Assembly (NCBI GenBank): GCA_943787535.1
Contig: CALSMU010000011.1
Span: 248,001 to 312,000 of the forward strand
DNA length: 64,000 nt
Reading direction: 5' to 3'
Origin: an uncultured Flavobacteriales bacterium
GTDB taxonomy: Bacteria; Bacteroidota; Bacteroidia; Flavobacteriales_D; Parvicellaceae
The notes below the pieces were generated by a model. The model saw nothing but the letters and a program-made list of their open reading frames with translations. It searched no databases and was not told the origin of the DNA. Of the stretch, positions 25,270 through 33,401 are shown piece by piece (positions within the stretch are counted from its first letter, which is position 1; each line of letters starts with the position of its first letter). A program made the translations under genes and the position numbers.

Positions 25270-26211
25270 TTATTGACATTTATAAGTTTTATCCAATTTC
25301 ACTCCGTTCAAAAAGGATTTAATGTCCATTCGTTTTTTTCCGGCAAGTTGCAATTCAAGTATTTGTAGGCTCCCAATTTTACAACCAATTTCTAGTAGAC
25401 CTTTTCTGTCTGTTTTAATAGAGCCAATAGGCAGTGTGGTTGCTGTTTTGATTGTTTTAAAAAGCTTTAAGCTTAATTTCTTTCCAGCAGAATCAATTAA
25501 GTTTGTCCAAGCTGTTGGGTAAGGGGAGAGACCTCTTATGTGGTTATGGACATCTTGGTTAGTTTTGCTCCAGTCGATACGACATGTGTCTTTGAAAATT
25601 TTGGGAGCTTCTTTTATTTTATCAGTTATTAATTCTGCTTGCGGAGTTCCAGTCACTTTTCCTTGACCTATATTATTAATAGTATGCACTAATAAATCAG
25701 CTCCTTCTGGCATTAATCTGTCATGTAAATCTCCTACATCCATATTTTCGGTAATCTCAATCTCTACCCTATCTATTATATTTCCTGTGTCGATTTCCTT
25801 TTCTATAAAGAAGGTTGTTGCTCCAGTTTTACTATCTCCATTTATGATTGCCCAGTTCAATGGCGCTGCACCTCTGTAATCAGGAAGAAGAGAGCCGTGT
25901 AAGTTGATTGTTCCTTTAGCTGGCATACTCCATATTACTTCCGGTAACATTCTAAAGGCAACAACCACAAACAAATCTGCACCTAACGATTGCAGGCTGC
26001 CCACAAATTCTTCGTCTTTTAATTTTTCTGGTTGGAGCAGTGGCAAGTTATTTTCTAAAGCATATTCCTTTACCGCAGAGTAACGAATTTTCTTTCCTCT
26101 TCCAGCAGGTTTGTCGGCTGCTGTGACAACTCCAACAACTTCATGTACTTTGTTAATGGCATCTAAACTTGCTACTGCAAATTCTGGAGTACCCATAAAA
26201 ACTACTTTCAT
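25270..26211 (-). CDS. fmt: Methionyl-tRNA formyltransferase
   Basis: Formylates Met-tRNAfMet with 10-formyltetrahydrofolate for translation initiation, cytoplasmic. 313 residues: MGTPEFAVASLDAI at the start, folate-binding NLHGSLLPDYRGAAPLNWAI (around 107-126, containing the SLLPxYRG motif), Asp in DTGNII near 143, and a C-terminal OB-like tRNA-binding domain. Followed by a secreted cupin 1 bp downstream. Its promoter overlaps the 3' end of the upstream hydrolase gene. Confidence 0.95.
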   Translation of the reverse strand: MKVVFMGTPEFAVASLDAINKVHEVVGVVTAADKPAGRGKKIRYSAVKEYALENNLPLLQPEKLKDEEFVGSLQSLGADLFVVVAFRMLPEVIWSMPAKGTINLHGSLLPDYRGAAPLNWAIINGDSKTGATTFFIEKEIDTGNIIDRVEIEITENMDVGDLHDRLMPEGADLLVHTINNIGQGKVTGTPQAELITDKIKEAPKIFKDTCRIDWSKTNQDVHNHIRGLSPYPTAWTNLIDSAGKKLSLKLFKTIKTATTLPIGSIKTDRKGLLEIGCKIGSLQILELQLAGKKRMDIKSFLNGVKLDKTYKCQ

Positions 26212-26230
26212 ACGCTTCTTTGGTAAGGTG

Positions 26231-26261
26231 CAAATGTAAGGTTAATGAATTAAGGTAACAA
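26231..26261 (-). promoter_or_regulatory. Bacteroidota promoter of fmt
   Basis: Minus strand: TTG (26261-26259), 20-bp spacer, TACATTTG (26238-26231), 19 bp before the fmt ATG. The -33 element lies inside the last codons of the upstream hydrolase gene. Confidence 0.6.
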
Positions 26262-27416
26262 GTTCACCAAATCATTCACATTGAAGAAAGGACCTCTTTT
26301 AATATTAGAAAGCACAATAATCGTTTGTTGTTTTTTAGGTATTCTAATAAAATAAGTTCTAAACCCTTTCCACCATCCGGTATGAAAAGGTATTTTCCCT
26401 TTTACATCATCGTAAGTTAGTCTAAATCCATACCCATAATTCTGACCATTGTTCTTCTGGTCGATGTGTTCCGTAAATGCTAAGGCTAAAGATTCTTCTG
26501 TTAATAACGTTCCATCATATAATGCTTCATCGAACTTTAGCATATCCTCTACATTAGAATAAATGCCTTTATCTCCAACAGCTCCATTCAAATAAATGTC
26601 AATACATTCAGTATAGTTTCCTGTATATCCTTTTACAGGGTTTATTAGTTCATCTTTATTATCTCTGTTGTATAAAACTGAGTTATTCATTTCACAACGG
26701 TCAAAAATATTCGTTTGCAAGTAGTCTTTATAACTGACGCCGGAAACATTTTCAATTATCTGAGCTAGTAACATATAGTTTGTGTTACTATAATAATGAC
26801 GTGTATTTGGCGAATAAGCTACTTGTGGTATGATTGTAGCCATAATGTCAATTACATCTGCATTATGTATGGATTTATGCTTATCTGGCCAAATACTGTC
26901 AGGTTGGTCACAAAAGTGATCATATTTGCTAAGTCCGGAGCGATGAGAAAGTAATTGATGAATATCTATTCCAATGTATGGAAAGGTAGGGATATATTTT
27001 TCTACCGAGTCTGTCAAATTTATCTTTCCTTGCTCGACTAATTGCAAAATAGCGACAGATGTAAATGGTTTTGAAGCTGAAGCTAGATTGAATGTATTCT
27101 CGATAGTTAATGAGTCTTTCTTTTTCCAATCTGCTAATCCATAACTCTTTTTCAAGATGATTCTTCCGCGTTCAGCAAATAGAACAGTTCCATTAAATGT
27201 TGTTGCTTTGAATTTTTTTTCAAAAAAAGTATCTAACTTATAGGTAATTGGTGCATAGACGCTATCAAAATAAGCCGTGCTGTCAGGTATTACAATTTCA
27301 GGCTCAATGGTTTCTGCTACCACTTTTTCATCTACAGCCTCACAGTTAAATTGTAATAGTGCAAATGTGAAAGCCATTACCAACAATCCACTTTTTATTA
27401 TCCATCCTCTTTTCAT
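26250..27416 (-). CDS. Serine hydrolase, beta-lactamase class C/PBP4* family
   Basis: Exported serine hydrolase (388 residues) of the beta-lactamase-related family, which includes D-aminopeptidases, esterases and true class C beta-lactamases. The catalytic set is visible: SxxK in SASKPFTSV (about residue 94), YxN in YYSNTNYML (about 205), and HTGWW near 355 in place of KTG. The leader ends near FNC; this is an atypical lipobox, so Sec versus lipoprotein export is undecided. Substrate unknown and a resistance role should not be assumed. TATATTTG lies 5 bp before the ATG. Confidence 0.88.
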   Translation of the reverse strand: MKRGWIIKSGLLVMAFTFALLQFNCEAVDEKVVAETIEPEIVIPDSTAYFDSVYAPITYKLDTFFEKKFKATTFNGTVLFAERGRIILKKSYGLADWKKKDSLTIENTFNLASASKPFTSVAILQLVEQGKINLTDSVEKYIPTFPYIGIDIHQLLSHRSGLSKYDHFCDQPDSIWPDKHKSIHNADVIDIMATIIPQVAYSPNTRHYYSNTNYMLLAQIIENVSGVSYKDYLQTNIFDRCEMNNSVLYNRDNKDELINPVKGYTGNYTECIDIYLNGAVGDKGIYSNVEDMLKFDEALYDGTLLTEESLALAFTEHIDQKNNGQNYGYGFRLTYDDVKGKIPFHTGWWKGFRTYFIRIPKKQQTIIVLSNIKRGPFFNVNDLVNLLP

Positions 27417-27421
27417 CTGTG

Positions 27422-27429
27422 CAAATATA
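27422..27429 (-). promoter_or_regulatory. Candidate -7 box (TATATTTG) directly upstream of the serine hydrolase
   Basis: Exact TAnnTTTG on the minus strand ending 5 bp before the ATG; no TTG at normal spacing. Confidence 0.4.
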
Positions 27430-27519
27430 TTTATGCGTTGAATTGTATGAAAGTAGGTCGAAGAGAGTTCTTAACAATTTAGCTGTTAGAATAATTGAAA
27501 GACTATTGCTTCAGTTTTT

Positions 27520-28365
27520 TCACATTGAATTTTTGTTGTCTAATCTAATACATTCTAGAGCTTCTTTTACATCGTGTACACGTAAAATATTTGCTCCATT
27601 TCGCAACGCGATAATGTTTGCAGCAATAGTTCCGTTAAGTGATTCTTTTGCATTGATTTTTAGTAGTTTATATATCATTGATTTTCTTGAAATTCCTACT
27701 ACAACTGGAACGTTAAGTACCTGAAGGTTATTTAACTTACCTAATATTTCATAGTTGTGTTCAAGTGTTTTTCCAAAGCCAAATCCAGGGTCAATAACAA
27801 TATCATTTACCCCTTTTTTTCTAAGCGTATTTATTTTTTCAGAGAAGTAATATGTAATCTCCTGAATAATGTTTTTATAGTTTGGATTTTTTTGCATTGT
27901 TTCAGGGGTTCCTTGCATGTGCATTATAATGTAAGGAACTTGTTTTTCCGCAACCACAGAAAACATATTGTCATCCAAATCTCCAGCAGATATATCGTTT
28001 ATTATTCCTGCGCCTGCTTCAATTGCTTTTTTAGCAACATTGCTTCGAAAGGTGTCAATTGATATAATAGTATCAGGAAAAGCCATTAAAACAGCTTCAA
28101 TTACGGGTATTGTTCTATTCAGTTCTTCTTGTTCTGTAACTTCGTCGGCTCCTGGACGCGATGAGTATCCTCCTATGTCGATAACTGTAGCTCCTTCTTC
28201 CAGATGCTTTCTTACTTGAGCTATCGCAGTCTCAATAGAGTTGTTTTTCCCTCCATCATAAAAAGAATCAGGTGTTACGTTAATAATTCCCATTACAAAA
28301 GGAGAAGATATGTCGACAAGTTTCCCTTTGCAATTTATCGTTGTTTTGTTGTTTTTTTGAAGCAC
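27520..28365 (-). CDS. folP: Dihydropteroate synthase
   Basis: Condenses p-aminobenzoate with 6-hydroxymethyl-7,8-dihydropterin diphosphate in folate synthesis; sulfonamide target. 281 residues with FVMGIINVTPDSFYDGGK (about 23-40), DIGGYSSRPGA (about 61-71), ISIDTFRSNVAKKAIEAGA (about 100), GFGFGKTLEHN (near 200) and SRKSMI. The start is GTG at 28365; an ATG two bases earlier is out of frame. Divergent from the phosphotransferase-like gene across 70 bp. Confidence 0.95.
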   Translation of the reverse strand: MLQKNNKTTINCKGKLVDISSPFVMGIINVTPDSFYDGGKNNSIETAIAQVRKHLEEGATVIDIGGYSSRPGADEVTEQEELNRTIPVIEAVLMAFPDTIISIDTFRSNVAKKAIEAGAGIINDISAGDLDDNMFSVVAEKQVPYIIMHMQGTPETMQKNPNYKNIIQEITYYFSEKINTLRKKGVNDIVIDPGFGFGKTLEHNYEILGKLNNLQVLNVPVVVGISRKSMIYKLLKINAKESLNGTIAANIIALRNGANILRVHDVKEALECIRLDNKNSM

Positions 28366-28398
28366 ATCTCAAAAGTAAAAACATTTATATTGAAAAGG

Positions 28399-28406
28399 TA
28401 TCTTTG
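28399..28406 (+). promoter_or_regulatory. Candidate -7 box (TATCTTTG) for the phosphotransferase-like gene
   Basis: Exact TAnnTTTG, 29 bp before the ATG at 28436; no TTG at normal spacing. Confidence 0.35.
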
Positions 28407-28435
28407 TAGCTTTAAAAAAATTGGTAAGGTATAAT

Positions 28436-29410
28436 ATGAACGCGTATTTTAAAAATATCATCTGTCAAGCTACAGGAGCTTCTTCTTTATATGAAATGGA
28501 AGAAATACAAAGTCTTTGGAGTGGTTATGGAAAAATACTGAGAATAGGTTTAGTTGGCTCAACTTATAAGTCAGTCGTTGTAAAGTATATTCAATCTGGC
28601 GAAGTAAGTAGCCATCCAAGAGGCTGGGACACTGATTTTTCTCACCAAAGAAAGGTTAAGTCTTATGAGGTGGAGTCTGAATGGTATTTGAATTGGAGTT
28701 CTCGATGCAATGAGTCGTGTAGGGTTCCTGCCTGCTTTGCTGTAGAATCATTTGAGAATGAAGTTTTAATTGTACTTGAAGATTTAAACGAAACACAGTT
28801 CAGTGAAACTAGAGTAGAGGTAAGTCCAACAGAAATTCAAGCTTGTTTGACTTGGCTAGCTGGCTTTCATGCTCGATTTATGCAAGTGGAACCCTTAAAT
28901 TTGTGGGAACAAGGGACCTATTGGCATTTAAATACGCGCCCGGATGAATTAGCCAAAATGCTGGATTCACCTCTGAAAGAAAACGCAATTCTAATTGACG
29001 AAAAATTATATCAAAGTTCTTTTAAAACAGTCATACATGGTGATGCTAAATTGGCCAATTTTTGTTTTACTAAAGATGGTTATAGTGCTGCAGCAGTTGA
29101 CTTTCAGTACGTTGGTGGTGGCTGTGGAATGAAGGATGTAGCTTATTTTTTGGGAAGTTTTTTAACCGAGGAAGAATTTGATAGCCAAGTGCCTGTTTAT
29201 TTAGATTATTATTTTAAAGCATTGGCTCAGGAAATAGATAATGGTAAATTTTACTTTCAAGAGATTGAAAACGAATGGAGGGAGCTATTTCCGTTTGCTT
29301 GGGCAGATTTTCATCGATTTTTAAAAGGATGGAGTCCATCACATTGGAAAATTAACGATTACAGCGAAAAGATTACGCGAGAAGTTGTTGAATCGTTTCA
29401 TCGGGAGTAA
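28436..29410 (+). CDS. Choline/aminoglycoside kinase-fold phosphotransferase (EcKinase-like)
   Basis: Cytoplasmic 324-residue protein of the protein kinase-like phosphotransferase fold. The catalytic loop VIHGDAKLANFCF (about residue 200; Asp base and Asn metal ligand) and the metal loop AAVDFQYVGGGCGMKDVAYF (about 220, DFQ in place of DFG) are clear; an N-lobe Lys is in VVVKYI. This pattern is closest to the EcKinase/DUF1679-like group found in many bacteria, substrate unknown. The ATG at 28436 is preferred to a TTG five codons earlier. Confidence 0.8.
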   Translation: MNAYFKNIICQATGASSLYEMEEIQSLWSGYGKILRIGLVGSTYKSVVVKYIQSGEVSSHPRGWDTDFSHQRKVKSYEVESEWYLNWSSRCNESCRVPACFAVESFENEVLIVLEDLNETQFSETRVEVSPTEIQACLTWLAGFHARFMQVEPLNLWEQGTYWHLNTRPDELAKMLDSPLKENAILIDEKLYQSSFKTVIHGDAKLANFCFTKDGYSAAAVDFQYVGGGCGMKDVAYFLGSFLTEEEFDSQVPVYLDYYFKALAQEIDNGKFYFQEIENEWRELFPFAWADFHRFLKGWSPSHWKINDYSEKITREVVESFHRE

Positions 29411-29501
29411 AAAGATCGTTAATTGTCAATAAGTTTACGTTTAGAAACTACTATCTTTTCGGATTGAAATACGTATCTTTCACCCCTTAATTAATTGATT
29501 G

Positions 29502-30059
29502 ATGATAACAATGATGAATACGTCTCAACAATACGACAAAGCATTAGCTAAGTGTAAAGATATTTTCAGTAAAAAAACCACTGATTATGGAACTGCATGG
29601 AGAATCCTGAGAACAAGTTCTTTAACAGATCAGATATTTATCAAAGCGAATAGAATTCGTACAATTCAAGAAAATGGTTTATCTAAAGTTGACGAAGGAA
29701 TCGAGCCTGAGTTCATTGGGATTATCAACTATTGCATTATGGCTATAATTCAGCTAGAATTAGGTAATGACGATAGAATGGAGTTGAGAACGAAAGAAAC
29801 GGTTAATTACTACGAGAAGTTCTCGCAAGAAGCTAAATCATTAATGGAAGATAAGAACCATGATTATGGTGAAGCTTGGAGAGATATGCGAATATCGTCT
29901 TTGACAGATCTTATTTTAATGAAGATATTACGGGTAAAACAAATAGAAGACAACAAAGGTAAAACCCTTATTTCTGAAGGGATTGACGCTAACTATTATG
30001 ACATGATTAATTATGCACTTTTTGCTTTGATCAAAATTTCAGAAATAGAAAATAGTTAA
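29502..30059 (+). CDS. DUF1599 protein with two tandem domains
   Basis: Cytoplasmic 185-residue protein with two copies of the DUF1599 (Pfam 'nucleotide modification associated') motif: TTDYGTAWRILRTSSLTDQI near residue 25 and NHDYGEAWRDMRISSLTDLI near residue 120, each followed by an R-I/V-x-x-I-x-x-N-x-x helix and a late INY(C/A)-I/L-x-A-L/I segment. The copies align over about 85 residues, an internal duplication. Activity is not established; the family name rests on association with modified-nucleotide systems in phages. Several in-frame ATGs occur (29502, 29511, 29514). In Bacteroidota it commonly neighbours folP and the MauE/DoxX protein, as here. Confidence 0.85.
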   Translation: MITMMNTSQQYDKALAKCKDIFSKKTTDYGTAWRILRTSSLTDQIFIKANRIRTIQENGLSKVDEGIEPEFIGIINYCIMAIIQLELGNDDRMELRTKETVNYYEKFSQEAKSLMEDKNHDYGEAWRDMRISSLTDLILMKILRVKQIEDNKGKTLISEGIDANYYDMINYALFALIKISEIENS

Positions 30060-30171
30060 GGTTTTGTTAAAGACAATTCAGAAGGTTTATTTATGCGTTA
30101 TTTAGCATGGTTAATCAGATTTGAATGCATCGATTCAAGAATATTTAAAGAATCTTAGACTTACATATATT

Positions 30172-31149
30172 ATGAGCACAAATACAAAAAAGAATTTAGT
30201 TTGGGCAATTAGAATAATAGTTGCAGCGGTATTTATATTGTCAGCTCTAGCAAAGCTATGGCCTAATCCAGTTCTTGGTATAGGAACTTTTGAGGGTAAG
30301 TATCTCAGTGAAATAGGAATTACAGGAGGATTTGCCAAAATTGTATCTAGGTTATTAATTGGATTAGAGTTTTCACTTGCGATTTTAATTCTAATGCCTT
30401 TTTATCTTAAGAAAATTGTATTTCCAGCAACGATTGGACTTTTAGCTATATTCTCTGTTCATTTAATGATTCAAACTGTTGGTGGAGAAGCCGGTAATTG
30501 CGGGTGCTTTGGAGACCTTATCCCCATGACACCGCTGCAAGCTTTAATAAAAAACTTAGTCACAATTAGTTTGTTAATATTGCCTTTAACCATACTGAAA
30601 AATGGATTGAACGAGAAGAAGTCAATAAACCTATTAATTTATATTTGCTTGTCAATTTCTTTGCTAATGTTTGTTCTCATACCTCAAGGAGGAGTGAGTG
30701 GAGATGTAGGAAAGGATTTAGTGGTTGGTGGTGAATCGGAATATTCTAAATATTTTGAAGATATTAATGAAGGCAATAAATTGTTGTGTTTCTTTTCTCC
30801 AACGTGCGAACATTGTATGGAAACAGGTAAGGTTCTAACTGAATTGAAAACTAAATATCCAGGGATAATGCCCGAGATAAGAATGTTGTTTATGGATGAA
30901 GCTGGAGATGGATCTCTTAATGATATTAAAGCTTATTTCGAATTTATTGGTGCTGAATATTCTTACAGAGTTCTTTCCATAGAAGATTTTTTACCTGTGT
31001 TTTGGTCTGATCATAATTTTCCAGGGGTAAAATATCTTTATAATGGAGAGGAAAGAATTTTCTTCAGTGGTCCGGAAGAAGGTGCTTTTGATTATGAAGT
31101 GCTATTTGATAAAGAGAAGTTGTTAGAAGAAATTAAAAAGGAATATTAA
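30172..31149 (+). CDS. MauE/DoxX-type membrane protein with C-terminal thioredoxin-like domain
   Basis: Inner-membrane protein of 325 residues. About four membrane segments over residues 10-170 with the MauE hallmark GNCGCFGDLIPMTPLQALIKN near 118 (paired Cys), then a soluble thioredoxin-like domain from about 190 with CFFSPTCEHCMETGKVLTELK, a CxxC active site. This suggests a thiol-disulfide relay across the membrane, with the extracytoplasmic Trx domain fed by the membrane Cys pair; that is inference from the layout. The ATG at 30172 is preferred over a TTG 17 codons upstream because the shorter form starts at MSTNTKKN before the first helix. Confidence 0.82.
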   Translation: MSTNTKKNLVWAIRIIVAAVFILSALAKLWPNPVLGIGTFEGKYLSEIGITGGFAKIVSRLLIGLEFSLAILILMPFYLKKIVFPATIGLLAIFSVHLMIQTVGGEAGNCGCFGDLIPMTPLQALIKNLVTISLLILPLTILKNGLNEKKSINLLIYICLSISLLMFVLIPQGGVSGDVGKDLVVGGESEYSKYFEDINEGNKLLCFFSPTCEHCMETGKVLTELKTKYPGIMPEIRMLFMDEAGDGSLNDIKAYFEFIGAEYSYRVLSIEDFLPVFWSDHNFPGVKYLYNGEERIFFSGPEEGAFDYEVLFDKEKLLEEIKKEY

Positions 31150-31220
31150 TCCTTAAGGTTTCTAATACAGGGTTTTTTCAATTTGACTTTATACTATTTT
31201 TGTCACATCGTAAAATTTTA

Positions 31221-31251
31221 TTGTCTATATAAGTCCTGTATTGTATATTTG
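31221..31251 (+). promoter_or_regulatory. Bacteroidota promoter of the permease-tpiA-prmA block
   Basis: TTG at 31221-31223, 20-bp spacer, TATATTTG at 31244-31251; both elements match the consensus exactly. It lies 52 bp before the GTG start at 31304. Confidence 0.65.
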
Positions 31252-31303
31252 GAAAATACTCTGTTAAATATTTATTTCTTTTGACGCAGATTAAAAACGA
31301 AGT

Positions 31304-32626
31304 GTGGTTAAGTATATAGTTAAAAAGATTCTCTACGGTTTTTTAGTTCTTTTTGGGGTAGTTACCGCTATTTTCTTTTTGTTTAGCGCGAAACCCGGAG
31401 ACCCTGCATTAATGGCAGGAGGTAATCATGCGACTGCTGAAGTGATTCAGAATATCAGAAAAGATTTAGGACTTGATTTACCTATTATTGAAAGATATGC
31501 CTTGTACCTAAACGATTTATCACCTATTTCAATTCATAATAAAAAGGTTACGGGTAGTCATTTGTATTTAGATACGGTAAAATATGACGCCTCTGTATTA
31601 ATGTCTTTTTCAGAAAATCGTGTTCTTGTATATAAGACTCCATATCTCCGGCGATCCTATGAAACAAAAAGAGCAGTTTCTGACGTAGTTTTTGAAAAAT
31701 TGCCAAATACAGTTATTTTGGCATTTGCTGCTATGTTTTTTGCAACACTTATTGGAATTGTATTGGGGATTCTCTCAGCAGTAAATAAAGGTTCATTTTA
31801 TGATAATTCTAGTTTTATTATTGCGGTTACTGGAATGTCTGCGCCTTCCTTTTTTATGGCTACAATAATTTCGACGGTTGGTGGGTTAAAATGGGCAGAG
31901 CAAATGGATTTACCTGCTTTTCCCTTTATGACACTTCTTTTAGGACTTTTAATAGGAATGATTACTTATTTCAGGGAAAACAATAAACTTTCTAAAACCT
32001 TAAAGTTTAGCTTTAAAGTAATCTTAACTTGGGGGGTTAAGGGTTTCTTTATTGGAGCAGGAGTGTGGGTTCTTTATATAATTGGATTTAGTATATTTAA
32101 TTATGGAGATGTGCCGCTTATTGGTTCAACATTTCCTTTGCCCGGCACTGGTTTGGACCCAGTTGGTTCTTTAATTGGGATAGATGATTTTACAGGAGAA
32201 GATACATACTATTGGGGGAATTTAATTTTACCAGCATTAACTTTGGGTATTAGACCATTGGCCATAATAACTCAGCTTACGCGAAGTTCATTGTTAGACG
32301 TGTTGTCTCAAGACTACATTCGAACAGCAAAAGCAAAAGGCCTATCATTTTACTCAATTATTTTCAAACATGCCTTAAAAAACGCGCTTAACCCAGTCAT
32401 TACAGCTGTTTCTGGCTGGTTTGCTTCATTGCTTGCTGGCGCTGTATTTGTAGAACGTATTTTTGGTTGGGATGGAATAGGTAATGAACTTATTAATGCC
32501 TTGCAAAAGGATGATCTGCCAATTGTTATGGGCGCTGTCATTGTGATTTCTGCTTTTTTTGTTGTTATCAATATTTTGGTAGATATAAGTTATGGGTTTT
32601 TAGATCCAAGAGTAAGATTGTCATAG
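31304..32626 (+). CDS. ABC transporter permease, DppB/OppB type, oversized
   Basis: Inner-membrane permease of 440 residues, longer than the usual 310-340. The N-terminus (VKKILYGFLVLFGVVTAIFFLF, then GDPALMAGG) and the C-terminal half with the EAA loop (DYIRTAKAKGLSFYSIIFKHALKNAL, abbreviated motif A-K-G-L near residue 345) and FGWDGIGNEL are typical. Between them lies about 100 extra residues with two more hydrophobic segments (around 205-265) and a glycine/proline-rich loop. It starts with GTG and heads a co-directional block with tpiA. No DppC-type partner, ATPase or binding protein is adjacent. Confidence 0.88.
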   Translation: MVKYIVKKILYGFLVLFGVVTAIFFLFSAKPGDPALMAGGNHATAEVIQNIRKDLGLDLPIIERYALYLNDLSPISIHNKKVTGSHLYLDTVKYDASVLMSFSENRVLVYKTPYLRRSYETKRAVSDVVFEKLPNTVILAFAAMFFATLIGIVLGILSAVNKGSFYDNSSFIIAVTGMSAPSFFMATIISTVGGLKWAEQMDLPAFPFMTLLLGLLIGMITYFRENNKLSKTLKFSFKVILTWGVKGFFIGAGVWVLYIIGFSIFNYGDVPLIGSTFPLPGTGLDPVGSLIGIDDFTGEDTYYWGNLILPALTLGIRPLAIITQLTRSSLLDVLSQDYIRTAKAKGLSFYSIIFKHALKNALNPVITAVSGWFASLLAGAVFVERIFGWDGIGNELINALQKDDLPIVMGAVIVISAFFVVINILVDISYGFLDPRVRLS

Positions 32627-32636
32627 ATTGAATAAA

Positions 32637-33383
32637 ATGAGAAAAAGAATTGTAGCTGGAAACTGGAAGATGAATATGAATAATAGCGATGCCCAGGCGC
32701 TATTTGAATCATTAAATACTACTAAAACAGTAAGTTCGACAGAAATTATTATTGCACCACCTTCCTTGTATTTAAGTGAATTTGCCAGTAAGAAGTGTAA
32801 GCAAATATATCTAGCAGCTCAAAATTGCTCTGATAATGAGAATGGTGCTTATACGGGTGAAATATCTGCCTCCATGTTGTATTCTATTGGCGTTAAATAT
32901 TGTTTAGTTGGGCATTCTGAAAGGAGGCAATATCAAAAGGAATCAGATTTATTATTAAAACAAAAGGTTAATGCACTTTTAAAAAACAAGGTAATACCAA
33001 TTTTTTGCTGTGGAGAAAATCTAGACAAAAGAAAATCTGGTGATTTTTATCAAGTAATTCAAGGTCAAATTGAAAATTCATTATTCCATTTAACGGATAG
33101 TCAAATCAAAGAGGTTGTAATTGCCTATGAGCCTATTTGGGCTATTGGTACAGGTGTGACAGCTTCTTCCGGTCAAGCACAGGAAATTCACGCTTTCATA
33201 AGGAGTTTGTTGGTTGAGAAATACTCTTTGCAAACTGCAGACGAAATTTCCATTTTATATGGAGGAAGTTGTAAGGCATCTAATGCCAAAGAACTCTTTA
33301 TGAATAGAGATGTAGATGGAGGTTTGATTGGAGGCGCTGCTCTGGATGCAGATTCATTTTCGGCTATTATCGAATCTTTTTAA
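32637..33383 (+). CDS. tpiA: Triosephosphate isomerase
   Basis: Glycolytic enzyme interconverting dihydroxyacetone phosphate and glyceraldehyde 3-phosphate. 248 residues, full length: AGNWKMN (Asn and Lys of the active site, residues 8-14), VGHSERRQY (catalytic His near 96), AYEPIWAIGTG (catalytic Glu near 168 and the phosphate-gripping loop 6), YGGSC and GGLIGGAALD at the C-terminus. ATG at 32637 gives the canonical MRKRIVAGNWK; a TTG three codons earlier is not needed. 10 bp after the permease stop. Confidence 0.97.
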   Translation: MRKRIVAGNWKMNMNNSDAQALFESLNTTKTVSSTEIIIAPPSLYLSEFASKKCKQIYLAAQNCSDNENGAYTGEISASMLYSIGVKYCLVGHSERRQYQKESDLLLKQKVNALLKNKVIPIFCCGENLDKRKSGDFYQVIQGQIENSLFHLTDSQIKEVVIAYEPIWAIGTGVTASSGQAQEIHAFIRSLLVEKYSLQTADEISILYGGSCKASNAKELFMNRDVDGGLIGGAALDADSFSAIIESF

Positions 33384-33401
33384 TATAACTAGATCTTATT
33401 T

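Noticed and set aside
26250-27416. Antibiotic-resistance beta-lactamase
   Set aside because: The fold is shared by many housekeeping esterases and peptidases; HTG replaces the KTG motif expected in true class C enzymes, so only the family call is kept.
28370-28377. TACTTTTG as folP promoter
   Set aside because: It ends only 4 bp from the GTG start and has no -33 partner; the GTG start itself is uncertain, so the site is not listed as a feature.
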